From positions 62,001 to 126,000 of the forward strand of contig URYL01000007.1 in assembly GCA_900552075.1 (NCBI GenBank): a stretch of 64,000 nt of DNA. The letters run 5' to 3'. The position numbers and the translations under genes were made by a program. This stretch comes from an uncultured Bacteroides sp. (lineage in GTDB: Bacteria; Bacteroidota; Bacteroidia; Bacteroidales; Bacteroidaceae). Numbering within the stretch: position 1 is the stretch's first letter; each line of letters begins with the position of its first letter. Shown piece after piece: positions 49,816-58,513 of the stretch. The notes under the pieces are model-generated. The model had not been told where the DNA came from, did not search any database, and saw only the letters and a program-made list of their open reading frames with translations.

Positions 49816-52020
49816 ATGGAAACATCCCTCTTCTGGCTGATACCGGCCGCATCGCTACTGGCATTGGCACTTGCCGGATATTTCTACCGGCAGATGAAAC
49901 AGGAAAGCGAAGGCACTCCTGCCATGGCACGCATCGCTTCGTACGTGCGGCAAGGAGCCATGTCGTACCTGAAACAGCAATATAAAATTGTCACTATCGT
50001 GTTTATCGCCCTGGCGGTGCTGTTTGCCATCATGGCCTACGGGTTCAACCTGCAAAACCACTGGGTGCCTGTGGCCTTCCTGACGGGAGGATTCTTTTCC
50101 GGCCTTTCGGGCTATCTGGGCATGAAAACGGCTACCTACGCTTCAGCACGCACAGCGAATGCAGCCCGGAACTCTTTGAACAAAGGCCTGAAAGTGGCCT
50201 TCCGCAGCGGAGCCGTCATGGGACTGGTAGTGGTCGGACTGGGATTATTTGATATTTCTTTCTGGTATCTGTTGCTGGAACAATGCATCCCGGAAGATGC
50301 CCTGAATCCGACGGCCAAACTGTGCATCATTACCACCACCATGCTGACTTTCGGTATGGGAGCCTCCACACAGGCCCTCTTTGCCCGTGTAGGCGGAGGA
50401 ATCTACACCAAGGCAGCCGATGTGGGAGCCGACCTAGTAGGGAAAGTAGAAGCGGGTATCCCGGAAGATGACCCGCGCAACCCGGCGACCATTGCCGACA
50501 ACGTAGGTGACAATGTGGGCGATGTGGCCGGAATGGGAGCCGACCTCTATGAATCTTATTGCGGGTCCATTCTGGCCACAGCAGCCTTGGGAGCGGCGGC
50601 CTACATCGGGACCGGCGATACGGTCATGCAGTTCAAGGCAGTCATTGCCCCGATGTTGATTGCAGCAGTCGGTATCCTCTTGTCCATCATCGGTATTTTT
50701 GCCGTACGTACCAAAGAAGACGCTGGCATGAGGGAACTGCTCCGGGCCTTGTCAACGGGTACCAACCTCAGTGCGGGACTGATTGTCATCGCTACGTTCG
50801 TGATTCTTTGGCTGTTGCAGCTGGAGAACTGGCTCTACATCTCCTGTGCCGTTGTCATCGGACTGGTGGTCGGAGTCATCATCGGACAATCGACAGAATT
50901 CTATACCTCTCAATCCTACAAGCCGACCCGTAAACTGGCGGAAAGCGGAAAAACCGGACCGGCCACGGTCATCATCTCAGGCATCGGACTGGGCATGGTA
51001 TCTACCACGATTCCGGTCATCGCCGTCGTAGCGGGTATCATCCTGTCCTACTGGCTGGCCTCGGGATTTGACTTCACAAACATCAGTATGGGACTCTACG
51101 GCATCGGCATTGCAGCGGTGGGCATGTTGTCTACTTTAGGTATTACGTTGGCTACGGATGCGTATGGCCCGATAGCCGACAACGCCGGAGGCAATGCCGA
51201 GATGAGCGGGCTGGGAGAAGAAGTACGCAAACGGACCGATGCGCTGGATTCCTTGGGAAACACCACGGCAGCCACCGGAAAAGGATTTGCCATCGGTTCG
51301 GCAGCCTTGACCGGACTGGCCCTGTTAGCTTCTTACATCGAAGAAATCCGTATCGGACTGGAACGCATCGGTACGACGGTACTGGAACTGCCCAACGGAC
51401 TGGAAGTAGTCATTCACGAAGCCGGATTCACGGATTTCATGATGTACTACGACGTCACACTGATGAATCCGAAAGTGCTGTCTGGAATGTTCATCGGCAG
51501 CATGATGGCCTTCCTGTTCTGCGGACTGACCATGAATGCGGTGGGCAGAGCAGCAGCCCACATGGTAGAAGAAGTGCGCCGGCAGTTCCGTGAAATCAAA
51601 GGAATTCTGGAAGGCAAGGCGGAACCGGATTATGCGCGCTGCGTACAAATCTCCACATTAGGTGCCCAAAAAGAAATGGTATTCCCTTCCCTGCTGGCCA
51701 TTATCGCCCCCATTGTGACGGGACTGCTGTTCGGGGTACCGGGCGTCATCGGGCTACTGATAGGGGGATTGTCATCGGGCTTTATCCTGGCCATCTTCAT
51801 GGCTAACTCCGGCGGTGCCTGGGACAATGCGAAGAAATATGTGGAAGAAGGCAACTTTGGCGGGAAAGGCAGCGAAGTACACCGAGCCACCGTGGTAGGT
51901 GATACGGTGGGCGACCCGTTCAAGGATACTTCCGGTCCGAGCCTGAACATCCTCATCAAACTGATGAGCATGGTGGCCATCGTCATGGCCGGACTGACCG
52001 TCTCCTGGAGCTTGTTCTAA
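49816..52020 (+). CDS. hppA: Membrane-bound ion-pumping pyrophosphatase
   Basis: This 734-residue polytopic protein couples PPi hydrolysis to cation pumping. Catalytic motifs are DVGADLVGKVEAGIPEDDPRNPATIADNVGDNVGD near 210-245, LATDAYGPIADNAGGNAEMSG near 440-460 and the C-terminal GDTVGDPFKDTSGPSLN. The sequence GNTTAATGKG has Ala where K+-independent enzymes have Lys, so it should be K+-dependent. K+-dependent members include Na+ and Na+/H+ pumps, and a Na+/H+ pump has been reported from Bacteroides vulgatus. The ion specificity here cannot be fixed by eye. Confidence 0.93.
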   Translation: METSLFWLIPAASLLALALAGYFYRQMKQESEGTPAMARIASYVRQGAMSYLKQQYKIVTIVFIALAVLFAIMAYGFNLQNHWVPVAFLTGGFFSGLSGYLGMKTATYASARTANAARNSLNKGLKVAFRSGAVMGLVVVGLGLFDISFWYLLLEQCIPEDALNPTAKLCIITTTMLTFGMGASTQALFARVGGGIYTKAADVGADLVGKVEAGIPEDDPRNPATIADNVGDNVGDVAGMGADLYESYCGSILATAALGAAAYIGTGDTVMQFKAVIAPMLIAAVGILLSIIGIFAVRTKEDAGMRELLRALSTGTNLSAGLIVIATFVILWLLQLENWLYISCAVVIGLVVGVIIGQSTEFYTSQSYKPTRKLAESGKTGPATVIISGIGLGMVSTTIPVIAVVAGIILSYWLASGFDFTNISMGLYGIGIAAVGMLSTLGITLATDAYGPIADNAGGNAEMSGLGEEVRKRTDALDSLGNTTAATGKGFAIGSAALTGLALLASYIEEIRIGLERIGTTVLELPNGLEVVIHEAGFTDFMMYYDVTLMNPKVLSGMFIGSMMAFLFCGLTMNAVGRAAAHMVEEVRRQFREIKGILEGKAEPDYARCVQISTLGAQKEMVFPSLLAIIAPIVTGLLFGVPGVIGLLIGGLSSGFILAIFMANSGGAWDNAKKYVEEGNFGGKGSEVHRATVVGDTVGDPFKDTSGPSLNILIKLMSMVAIVMAGLTVSWSLF

Positions 52021-52091
52021 GCAGACTCTCCAATAGCAATTATAGAAATGTAACCTCCATTAGAAGATTGGAAACTGAATAATAACCACAC

Positions 52092-52155
52092 AAAAAATCT
52101 CCTGCTCAGCCTCAGTTCATTCGAACTTTCCGACTGAAAGCAGGAGATTTTTTAC
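52092..52155. terminator. Bidirectional terminator, hppA / ACT gene
   Basis: AAAAAATCTCCTGCT pairs with AGCAGGAGATTTTTT, with a smaller AGTTC/GAACT hairpin in the loop. It serves both converging units. Confidence 0.85.
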
Positions 52156-52187
52156 TTTAGTCTTTCTTTACAGACTGTCTCTTTTTC

Positions 52188-52604
52188 CTAAAGTTCATCT
52201 TTCCCCAGCACACGGCAATGATGCGCTTCGAGCACTTTCAAACAATGCTCCATGTCATTGGGTTTGATGACCACATGGGCCTGATCGGCCTGGGCAAACG
52301 CATACATGTATTCAATGAAAATCTGCTCTTCAGCCAGATATTCCAATACCACAGCCAGCGAACCGGGTACATTGTCACACGACAGACAGACCACATCGGT
52401 CGACATCACGGCAAAATCTTTTGCCCGGAGCACCTCGACTGCCTTCTCCACATCGGAAACAATCAAGCGTAAAATGCCAAAATCGGTAGTCTCGGCCATA
52501 CTGAAGGCATGCATGTTGATGCCGTTTGCTCCCAACGCATGCACCACGTCATTGATTCTTCCGGTCTTATTTTCCAGAAAAACGGATAATTGTTTGATTA
52601 TCAT
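52188..52604 (-). CDS. Tandem ACT-domain protein
   Basis: The 138 residues contain two ACT domains. The first is IKQLSVFLENKTGRINDVVHALGANGINMHAFSMAETTDFGILRLIV. The second is LAVVLEYLAEEQIFIEYMYAFAQADQAHVVIKP. ACT domains usually bind amino acids. The gene is 16 bp after a phenylacetate-CoA ligase gene and ends the aryl-acid operon, so an aromatic amino acid ligand is a reasonable guess. Confidence 0.85.
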   Translation of the reverse strand: MIIKQLSVFLENKTGRINDVVHALGANGINMHAFSMAETTDFGILRLIVSDVEKAVEVLRAKDFAVMSTDVVCLSCDNVPGSLAVVLEYLAEEQIFIEYMYAFAQADQAHVVIKPNDMEHCLKVLEAHHCRVLGKDEL

Positions 52605-52620
52605 AGATTCATTTCTTTAG

Positions 52621-53922
52621 TTACACCAATACTCGGTTATCAATCACACGTTTGGACTTTCCCTGGCTACGGGCTATGCTGTTCGGTTCCACCAGTTTGA
52701 CTTCCGCACTGATGGAGAGCACACTCTTCAAGCGGTCGGAAAGGGTCTTCTTCAGCTTCAGCATGGAACCGATATCGTCGCTGAAAAAGTCGCGGCGCAC
52801 TTCTACCTGTACTTCCAGCGTATCGAGGTTGTTCTTGCGGTCGACCACCAGCAGATACTGCGGTTCAAATTCCTTCATGCCCAAAATCACACTTTCCACC
52901 TGCGACGGGAAGACATTGATACCCCGGATAATCAGCATATCGTCGCTTCGACCCATAATCGGTGTCATACGCACGCTGGTACGTCCGCAAGGACACGGGT
53001 CAGCAATCAGAGAAGTCAGGTCTTTGGTACGATAGCGGAGCAGCGGCATGCCCTCCTTGGTCAATGTGGTAAACACCAGCTCTCCCTGCGTACCATACGG
53101 CAAGTTCTGACATGTCACAGGGTCGATGATTTCCGGATAGAAATGGTCTTCATTGATATGGGAACCATACTGCTCCTGACATTCGTAAGACACGCCTGGC
53201 CCCATAATCTCGCTCAATCCATAAATGTTGTAGCCCTTCAGTCCCAAACGGCTCTGGATTTCCTGACGCATGTTTTCTGTCCAAGGTTCAGCTCCGAAAG
53301 CGCCGATACGCAATCCCAGTTCTTCCTTGCGGATACCCATCCGTTCCACCACCTCTGCCAGATACAAGGCATACGAAGGCGTACAGGCAATGCCCGTGAT
53401 ATGCAAATCCCGAATCAGGCGTACATGCTTTTCCGTATTTCCCGTAGATGCCGGAATCACAGTTGCTCCTAAATTCTCTACGCCATAGTGCGCTCCCAGT
53501 CCGCCGGTAAACAGACCATATCCGTAACTCACGGAAAACGTATCGTCACGGGTTACGCCATATGCCGAAAGACAACGTGACATCACCTCCGACCAGATAG
53601 ACAAATCACGGCGGGTATATCCCACGATGGTCGGGTTACCGGTCGTTCCGGAAGAAGCATGCACACGCACCACTTCCGAAAGAGGAGCCGCCATCAGCCC
53701 GTACGGATAATTGTCCCGCAAATCCTGTTTGGTGGTAAAAGGCAGTTTCGTGATGTCCTCAATTTCCCGGATGTCATCGGGCGTGAGGTCCATCTCCTGC
53801 ATCTTGTGCCGATAGAAAGGCACATTATGGTACACATACTGTACCAATTTACACAAACGCTTCCCCTGCAGCTCACGCATCTGTTCACGCGGCATACATT
53901 CTTTGTTCGGATTCCAAATCAT
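52621..53922 (-). CDS. paaK: Phenylacetate-CoA ligase family protein
   Basis: The 433-residue adenylate-forming enzyme has VRVHASSGTTGNPTIVGYTRRDL (AMP-binding loop), NIYGLSEIMGPGVSYECQ, LTSLIADPCPCGRTSVRMTPIMGRSDDMLIIRGINVFPSQVE and a PaaK-type C-terminal domain. It ligates phenylacetate or a related arylacetate such as indoleacetate to CoA. With IorAB, aryl-acyl-CoA could be linked to arylpyruvates in either direction, giving arylacetates from amino acids or the reverse. Confidence 0.9.
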   Translation of the reverse strand: MIWNPNKECMPREQMRELQGKRLCKLVQYVYHNVPFYRHKMQEMDLTPDDIREIEDITKLPFTTKQDLRDNYPYGLMAAPLSEVVRVHASSGTTGNPTIVGYTRRDLSIWSEVMSRCLSAYGVTRDDTFSVSYGYGLFTGGLGAHYGVENLGATVIPASTGNTEKHVRLIRDLHITGIACTPSYALYLAEVVERMGIRKEELGLRIGAFGAEPWTENMRQEIQSRLGLKGYNIYGLSEIMGPGVSYECQEQYGSHINEDHFYPEIIDPVTCQNLPYGTQGELVFTTLTKEGMPLLRYRTKDLTSLIADPCPCGRTSVRMTPIMGRSDDMLIIRGINVFPSQVESVILGMKEFEPQYLLVVDRKNNLDTLEVQVEVRRDFFSDDIGSMLKLKKTLSDRLKSVLSISAEVKLVEPNSIARSQGKSKRVIDNRVLV

Positions 53923-53955
53923 AGTGTGTTTTTCTTTATTTCTGTAATAGTCTGG

Positions 53956-55278
53956 TTATTTGCTCGGCACAGGATGGTCTTCCTGAAAAGCCTTCATCCG
54001 TTCTTCCAGCACCGGATAGAGCTCCTCCCGCATCCGGGAAGTACAGGCTCTCACACCCTGCTGTTCACTGCCCGTCGTCGACAGAGAGATGCTGCTCACC
54101 CCGTACATCATCAGTTCACGGAGCAACTCACCGCCCGTCAGTCCGGGATAGCCCAAGGTAAAGAAAAAGCCATCACCTACCTGCTGGGTGACATCCTTAT
54201 CGTATACTACCGAAAAACCATAACGGGTGAAAATCTGTTTCATCCGATGCGCACGTCGTTCATACTCACGGACGTCTTCCACAAAATTGATTTCGCCCGT
54301 AACGGACTTTTCCAGCATCTCTGCCATGGCATACTGGGTAGTAGCCGTGCAGCCTGAAGTAATCATATACAGGATAGAAGCAATGAAGGTCGGCCCGAAT
54401 ACGCCTGAATCCTCATAACGGGAAGCCAAGGCCGGATACTGCGTATCGAACAGCTTATCGGACACACAAGCCAAAGCAATGCGCTGTCCTGCATAGCTGA
54501 AAATCTTGGAGGCAGACAGCATGAGAATATAATTGTCGGTATAACGGGCCACCGTAGGCACGAAAGGAGGCTGATAAGGACGGCCGAACGCATGGCGGAA
54601 GTCCATACAGAAATATGCCTGGTCTTCCATCACTATCGCATCATACTGCGTAGCCAGTTCTCCGATGATTTTCAGTTCACTTTCTTCCAGGCAAATCCAA
54701 GCCGGATTGTTGGGATTGGAATAGACAATGGCCGCAATATCTCCTTTGGAAAGAAAACTTTCCAGTTTGGCACGCAACGGTTCTCCCCGGAAATCATGGA
54801 TATCAAACGACTCCCACGCAATGCCTAAAATGCGCAACTGGGACTTCTGTATCGGGAAACCCGGGTCGATGAACAGCACCTTGTTTTTCCCGGGAATCCG
54901 CTGGGTACAGGCGATAAAGGCTCCGAAAGAACCCGCAACCGACCCCGTAGTGGGAACACATGCCCGAGGAGAAATATCAATATTGATGAATGCTTTGACA
55001 AAGCGGGAGGCAGCCTGTTTCAATTCCGCCACACCGGCAGCAGCCGGATACTGGGAACCGACTCCCCTGTCAAGCGCTTTTTTCTCGGCTTCAATACCTA
55101 TCTTGTTCGCAGGAAGACCGGGAGATCCCTGATCCATCCGGATAAATGGAATACCCGTGAGTTCTTCCAGACGGGACGCCACCAGCAACACATCGCCGAT
55201 GGTTGCATTGGACAAATCGGCCACCTTCATCTCTTTGGCCACAGAATTGACCAGTTCTTCACTAAACACGCAACTCAT
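53956..55278 (-). CDS. Class I/II PLP-dependent aminotransferase
   Basis: The 440 residues have the fold type I aminotransferase layout. They contain GSPGLPANKIGIEAEKKAL and VGSQYPAAAGVAELKQAASRFV, then IVYSNPNNPAW and MEDQAYFCMDF. The PLP-binding lysine is in LMLSASKIFSYAGQRIAL, and the C-terminal Arg is probably in GVRACTSRMREELYP. The exact substrate is not known. Its place between iorB and paaK suggests it interconverts aromatic amino acids and arylpyruvates. Confidence 0.85.
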   Translation of the reverse strand: MSCVFSEELVNSVAKEMKVADLSNATIGDVLLVASRLEELTGIPFIRMDQGSPGLPANKIGIEAEKKALDRGVGSQYPAAAGVAELKQAASRFVKAFINIDISPRACVPTTGSVAGSFGAFIACTQRIPGKNKVLFIDPGFPIQKSQLRILGIAWESFDIHDFRGEPLRAKLESFLSKGDIAAIVYSNPNNPAWICLEESELKIIGELATQYDAIVMEDQAYFCMDFRHAFGRPYQPPFVPTVARYTDNYILMLSASKIFSYAGQRIALACVSDKLFDTQYPALASRYEDSGVFGPTFIASILYMITSGCTATTQYAMAEMLEKSVTGEINFVEDVREYERRAHRMKQIFTRYGFSVVYDKDVTQQVGDGFFFTLGYPGLTGGELLRELMMYGVSSISLSTTGSEQQGVRACTSRMREELYPVLEERMKAFQEDHPVPSK

Positions 55279-55284
55279 AAGCCC

Positions 55285-55872
55285 TTAGAATTTCAATTGT
55301 TTCACATATTCATGACCGATATCAAAGGCCTTGTAGTTCATTTGGACCACCTCTTCGCCTTTCGAAGCAAAGATACGCCCCACACTTTCCCGCAGCACGT
55401 CTGCATTCAGGATTTTCAAGAAAGGTGCCGCCGCGCCCAACAAGATGACATTGGCCGACCTGGGTATCTGGTTTTCCTTCGCCAGATTCTCTACATCCAA
55501 TACCACCACATGTGGCTGCGCATGGAGTTCCGCCTTCAGTTTTTCGTCTTCCGGGTAATTGGGAATGTTCTTGAACGGAGTGGCCGAAGTGATAATCCAC
55601 CCGTCTTTCGACAAATACGGAAGATAGCGCAGCGCCTCCATTGGCTCCAATGAAATAATCATGTCTGCCATACCCAACGGTATCAAATCGGATGCAATCG
55701 GCGCCTCCGACAAACGCAGATTCGACTGCACATCGCCTCCTCGCTGACTCATTCCATGTACTTCAGCCTGTTTCAGGTTCAACCCTAAATGCAGAGCTGC
55801 CTCACCAATAATCGTGGCAATAGACAGAATTCCCTGTCCGCCCACTCCAGAAAGTATGATATCTGTTTTCAT
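55285..55872 (-). CDS. iorB: Indolepyruvate ferredoxin oxidoreductase, beta subunit
   Basis: The 195-residue gamma-type domain has ILSGVGGQGILSIATIIGEAALHLGLNLKQAEVHGMSQRGGDVQSNLRLS, the family hallmark, and ILLGAAAPFLKIL. With IorA it decarboxylates aryl pyruvates to aryl-acetyl-CoA and reduced ferredoxin. Start MKTDIILSG at 55872 overlaps the iorA stop by 4 bp; the longer frame would begin inside iorA. Confidence 0.92.
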   Translation of the reverse strand: MKTDIILSGVGGQGILSIATIIGEAALHLGLNLKQAEVHGMSQRGGDVQSNLRLSEAPIASDLIPLGMADMIISLEPMEALRYLPYLSKDGWIITSATPFKNIPNYPEDEKLKAELHAQPHVVVLDVENLAKENQIPRSANVILLGAAAPFLKILNADVLRESVGRIFASKGEEVVQMNYKAFDIGHEYVKQLKF

Positions 55873-57488
55873 TGTTTCTTTGCTTTTTGCTGTTTCAATT
55901 TCCGGTTCAACGTCTGCATACATTCCCTACGCGGAATAATGACAGACACCCCCTTGTATTCTATCTCTTCCCGAATGACCCGGGTGATTTCTTCCATGTT
56001 CTTGGGAAGCGGTACTACTACCCGGACATGCTCCGGCTCCACACCCAGTCCTAAACAAATGGCTTCAAATTTGTTGGTACCGGCCGAATCCTGTCCCCCG
56101 GTCATGGCTGTGGTCAGGTTGTCGGAAATAACGACCGTAATGTTCGAATGGTCGTTCACCGCATCCAGCAGCCCCGTCATTCCGGAATGGGTGAAAGTGG
56201 AATCCCCTATCACGGCAATGGAAGGAAACAGTCCTGCATCGGCTGCTCCTTTGGCCATCGTAATAGAAGCTCCCATATCGACACAACTACTCAATGTACG
56301 AAAAGGTGGAAGTGCCCCCAATGTATAGCAACCGATATCTCCGAAAATCTTTGCATCCGGATATTCTGCAGCCACCCTATTCAAGGCATCATATACATCA
56401 CGGTGTCCGCATCCCTTGCACAAGGCTGGCGGACGAGGAACTACCTGCTGGGCAGCCGCATAGACCTGTCCACTCGGCAAGCCCAAGGCCTGACGGACAT
56501 TATCCGGTGTCAGTTCTCCGGTACGAGGTAACTCACCACTTAAACGGCCTTTCACTACATATTTTGAAGGAAGGATACCTTTCAGCTGTTCTTCCACAAA
56601 AGGCTGCCCATCTTCTACCACTAAAATCTCTTTGCAAGAGTCTGCCAGACGAGTCAAAGCTTCTACCGGCAAAGGGTATTGCGAAATCTTCAGTATGGGA
56701 TAAGGACATCCTTCCGGATAATTTTCCATCACGTAGTTGTAGCCGATGCCACAAGCCACAATCCCTTTCTCGGCCATCCCTTCCTGCATGCTCAACAAGT
56801 TGTAGGCAGAATGTTCAGACTCAGCCTCCAGTTTCTGCTGATTCTCGATGACTTCCACATAACGACGACGGGCATTCCCCGGCAACAACACCCAGTCGGA
56901 AGGTACCGACTGACGTCCCGTACAAGTGACTTCTTTCCCGGACGCAGCGACTTCCACTGCCGCGCGGGAATGGGCCATTCGGGTGGTAATACGCATCAAT
57001 ACCGGAGTGCGCAACTGCTCTGAAAGGTCGTATGCATACGCCATCATGTCGTAGGCTTCCTGCTGGGAGGAAGGTTCCAATATCGGAATTAAAGCAAACT
57101 TACCATAAAAACGAGAATCCTGCTCGTTTTGAGAGGAATGCATGGTAGGATCGTCGGCAGCCAGTACAACTACACCTCCATTGACACCCGTAATGGCCGA
57201 ATTGACAAAAGCATCGGCACATACGTTCATTCCCACGTGTTTCATACAAACCAGTGCCCGCTTGCCCACATACGATACCCCCAAGGCTGCTTCCATGGCT
57301 GTTTTCTCATTGGTACACCAACTGCTGTGCAACCCGCGCGCTTTCGCTATCGGAGATTCCTGTATATATTCGGTAATTTCGGTCGAAGGAGTTCCCGGAT
57401 AGGCATAAACCCCGGAAATTCCTGCGTGAATGGCGCCCAGCGCTATCGCCTGGTCGCCCAATAACAAAAGTTTATGATTGTCTTTCAT
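55869..57488 (-). CDS. iorA: Indolepyruvate ferredoxin oxidoreductase, alpha subunit (no ferredoxin domain)
   Basis: The 539 residues include the N-terminal pyrimidine domain (LLGDQAIALGAIHAGISGVYAYPGTPSTEITEYI, KTAMEAALGVSYVGKRALVCMKHVG) and the TPP domain (CKGCGHRDVYDALNR near 357, FGDIGCYTLGALPPF, IGDSTFTHSGMTGLLDAVN). The protein stops at CMQTLNRKLKQQKAKKQ. The C-terminal pair of 4Fe-4S motifs seen in archaeal IorA is missing, so an external electron carrier is needed. It follows the nitrilase-type gene by 13 bp. Confidence 0.93.
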   Translation of the reverse strand: MKDNHKLLLLGDQAIALGAIHAGISGVYAYPGTPSTEITEYIQESPIAKARGLHSSWCTNEKTAMEAALGVSYVGKRALVCMKHVGMNVCADAFVNSAITGVNGGVVVLAADDPTMHSSQNEQDSRFYGKFALIPILEPSSQQEAYDMMAYAYDLSEQLRTPVLMRITTRMAHSRAAVEVAASGKEVTCTGRQSVPSDWVLLPGNARRRYVEVIENQQKLEAESEHSAYNLLSMQEGMAEKGIVACGIGYNYVMENYPEGCPYPILKISQYPLPVEALTRLADSCKEILVVEDGQPFVEEQLKGILPSKYVVKGRLSGELPRTGELTPDNVRQALGLPSGQVYAAAQQVVPRPPALCKGCGHRDVYDALNRVAAEYPDAKIFGDIGCYTLGALPPFRTLSSCVDMGASITMAKGAADAGLFPSIAVIGDSTFTHSGMTGLLDAVNDHSNITVVISDNLTTAMTGGQDSAGTNKFEAICLGLGVEPEHVRVVVPLPKNMEEITRVIREEIEYKGVSVIIPRRECMQTLNRKLKQQKAKKQ

Positions 57489-57501
57489 AAATATTAAGAA
57501 G

Positions 57502-58263
57502 TTAATTCAATGTAAAAGAATCTGCATCATTCAGTACGGGGAACTTTTTCCGAAAGGCTTCCAGCTCTTCCATGTCAATGGAGACCTCAATCTGTTCCTG
57601 TTCTCCGTCGGCACACGCCGCAAGGGTCCGTCCATACGGATCAATGGCTGCCGTACCGCCACAATAATCACAATACGGGTCCTTTCCCACTCGGTTTACG
57701 CCCAATACATAGCACTGGTTTTCAATGGCTCTCGCCCGCAACAAAGCCTTCCAAGCCTCCACTCTGGGAGAAGGCCAGCTGGCTACATACAACGCCACAT
57801 CGTAATCGCCCCGATTCCGGGACCATACGGGGAACCGTAGGTCGTAGCATACTTCCAGCAGGAAACGTACCCCACGGAAATTCACCACTACACGCTCCGT
57901 ACCGGCCGTATAATGCTTGTCTTCTCCTCCATACGTGAACAAATGCTTTTTGTCGTACCATTGCACATTCCCATCGGGATGCACAAAGAAAAAACGGTTA
58001 TAGAATTTCCCGTTTTCCTCAATAGAGATACTGCCGGCAAGGGCACAATCATGTGCACATGCCGTCTGCTTCATCCATTGTAAGGTAGGACTTTCTACAG
58101 GCTCCGCAATACCTTCCGGTAACGTACAAAAACCCGTGGAAAACATTTCCGGAAGCACAAACAAATCGACTTTATCGTAACGATCAATGACCTTTCCCAT
58201 GTGAGCCACATTAGCTTCAGGGTCAGCCCAGCAAATATCTGTCTGCAATAAGATTATTTTCAT
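57502..58263 (-). CDS. Nitrilase-family amidohydrolase (omega-amidase-like)
   Basis: The 253-residue nitrilase-fold enzyme has a complete Glu-Lys-Cys triad: Glu in LFVLPEMFSTGF, Lys in WYDKKHLF and Cys in LLEVCYDLRFPVW. RARAIENQCYVLGVNRVG supports the NIT2/YafV-like omega-amidase group, which hydrolyses alpha-keto-glutaramate-type amides formed by transaminases. A transaminase gene in the same operon fits. Start 58263 is used because the promoter would leave only about 8 nt of leader for the Met at 58272. Confidence 0.85.
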   Translation of the reverse strand: MKIILLQTDICWADPEANVAHMGKVIDRYDKVDLFVLPEMFSTGFCTLPEGIAEPVESPTLQWMKQTACAHDCALAGSISIEENGKFYNRFFFVHPDGNVQWYDKKHLFTYGGEDKHYTAGTERVVVNFRGVRFLLEVCYDLRFPVWSRNRGDYDVALYVASWPSPRVEAWKALLRARAIENQCYVLGVNRVGKDPYCDYCGGTAAIDPYGRTLAACADGEQEQIEVSIDMEELEAFRKKFPVLNDADSFTLN

Positions 58264-58286
58264 GCTTTTCATTCATTAGAAACGCC

Positions 58287-58317
58287 CAAAGGTAACGATT
58301 TAATTACAGAAAGCAAA
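58287..58317 (-). promoter_or_regulatory. Promoter of the nitrilase-ior-paaK operon
   Basis: The minus strand has TTTG (plus CAAA, 58314-58317), 19 bp, then TACCTTTG (plus 58287-58294). This is a near-consensus Bacteroidota promoter. Confidence 0.68.
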
Positions 58318-58513
58318 TTTTAGCTTCAAAATACTTCTATACAAAAACAAAATGTACATTTTTGAAATTTCTCATTCATATCCCTGTTTTTTCACCTATT
58401 TCTTAATAACTTGGCTATTCTCAGGCTTTTTATTCTAAAAGAACCTTATAAATAGAGGTAAATTGCAAAATGTTTTTTATTTTTGTGGCCAAAATGAGTT
58501 AATATACTAACAA

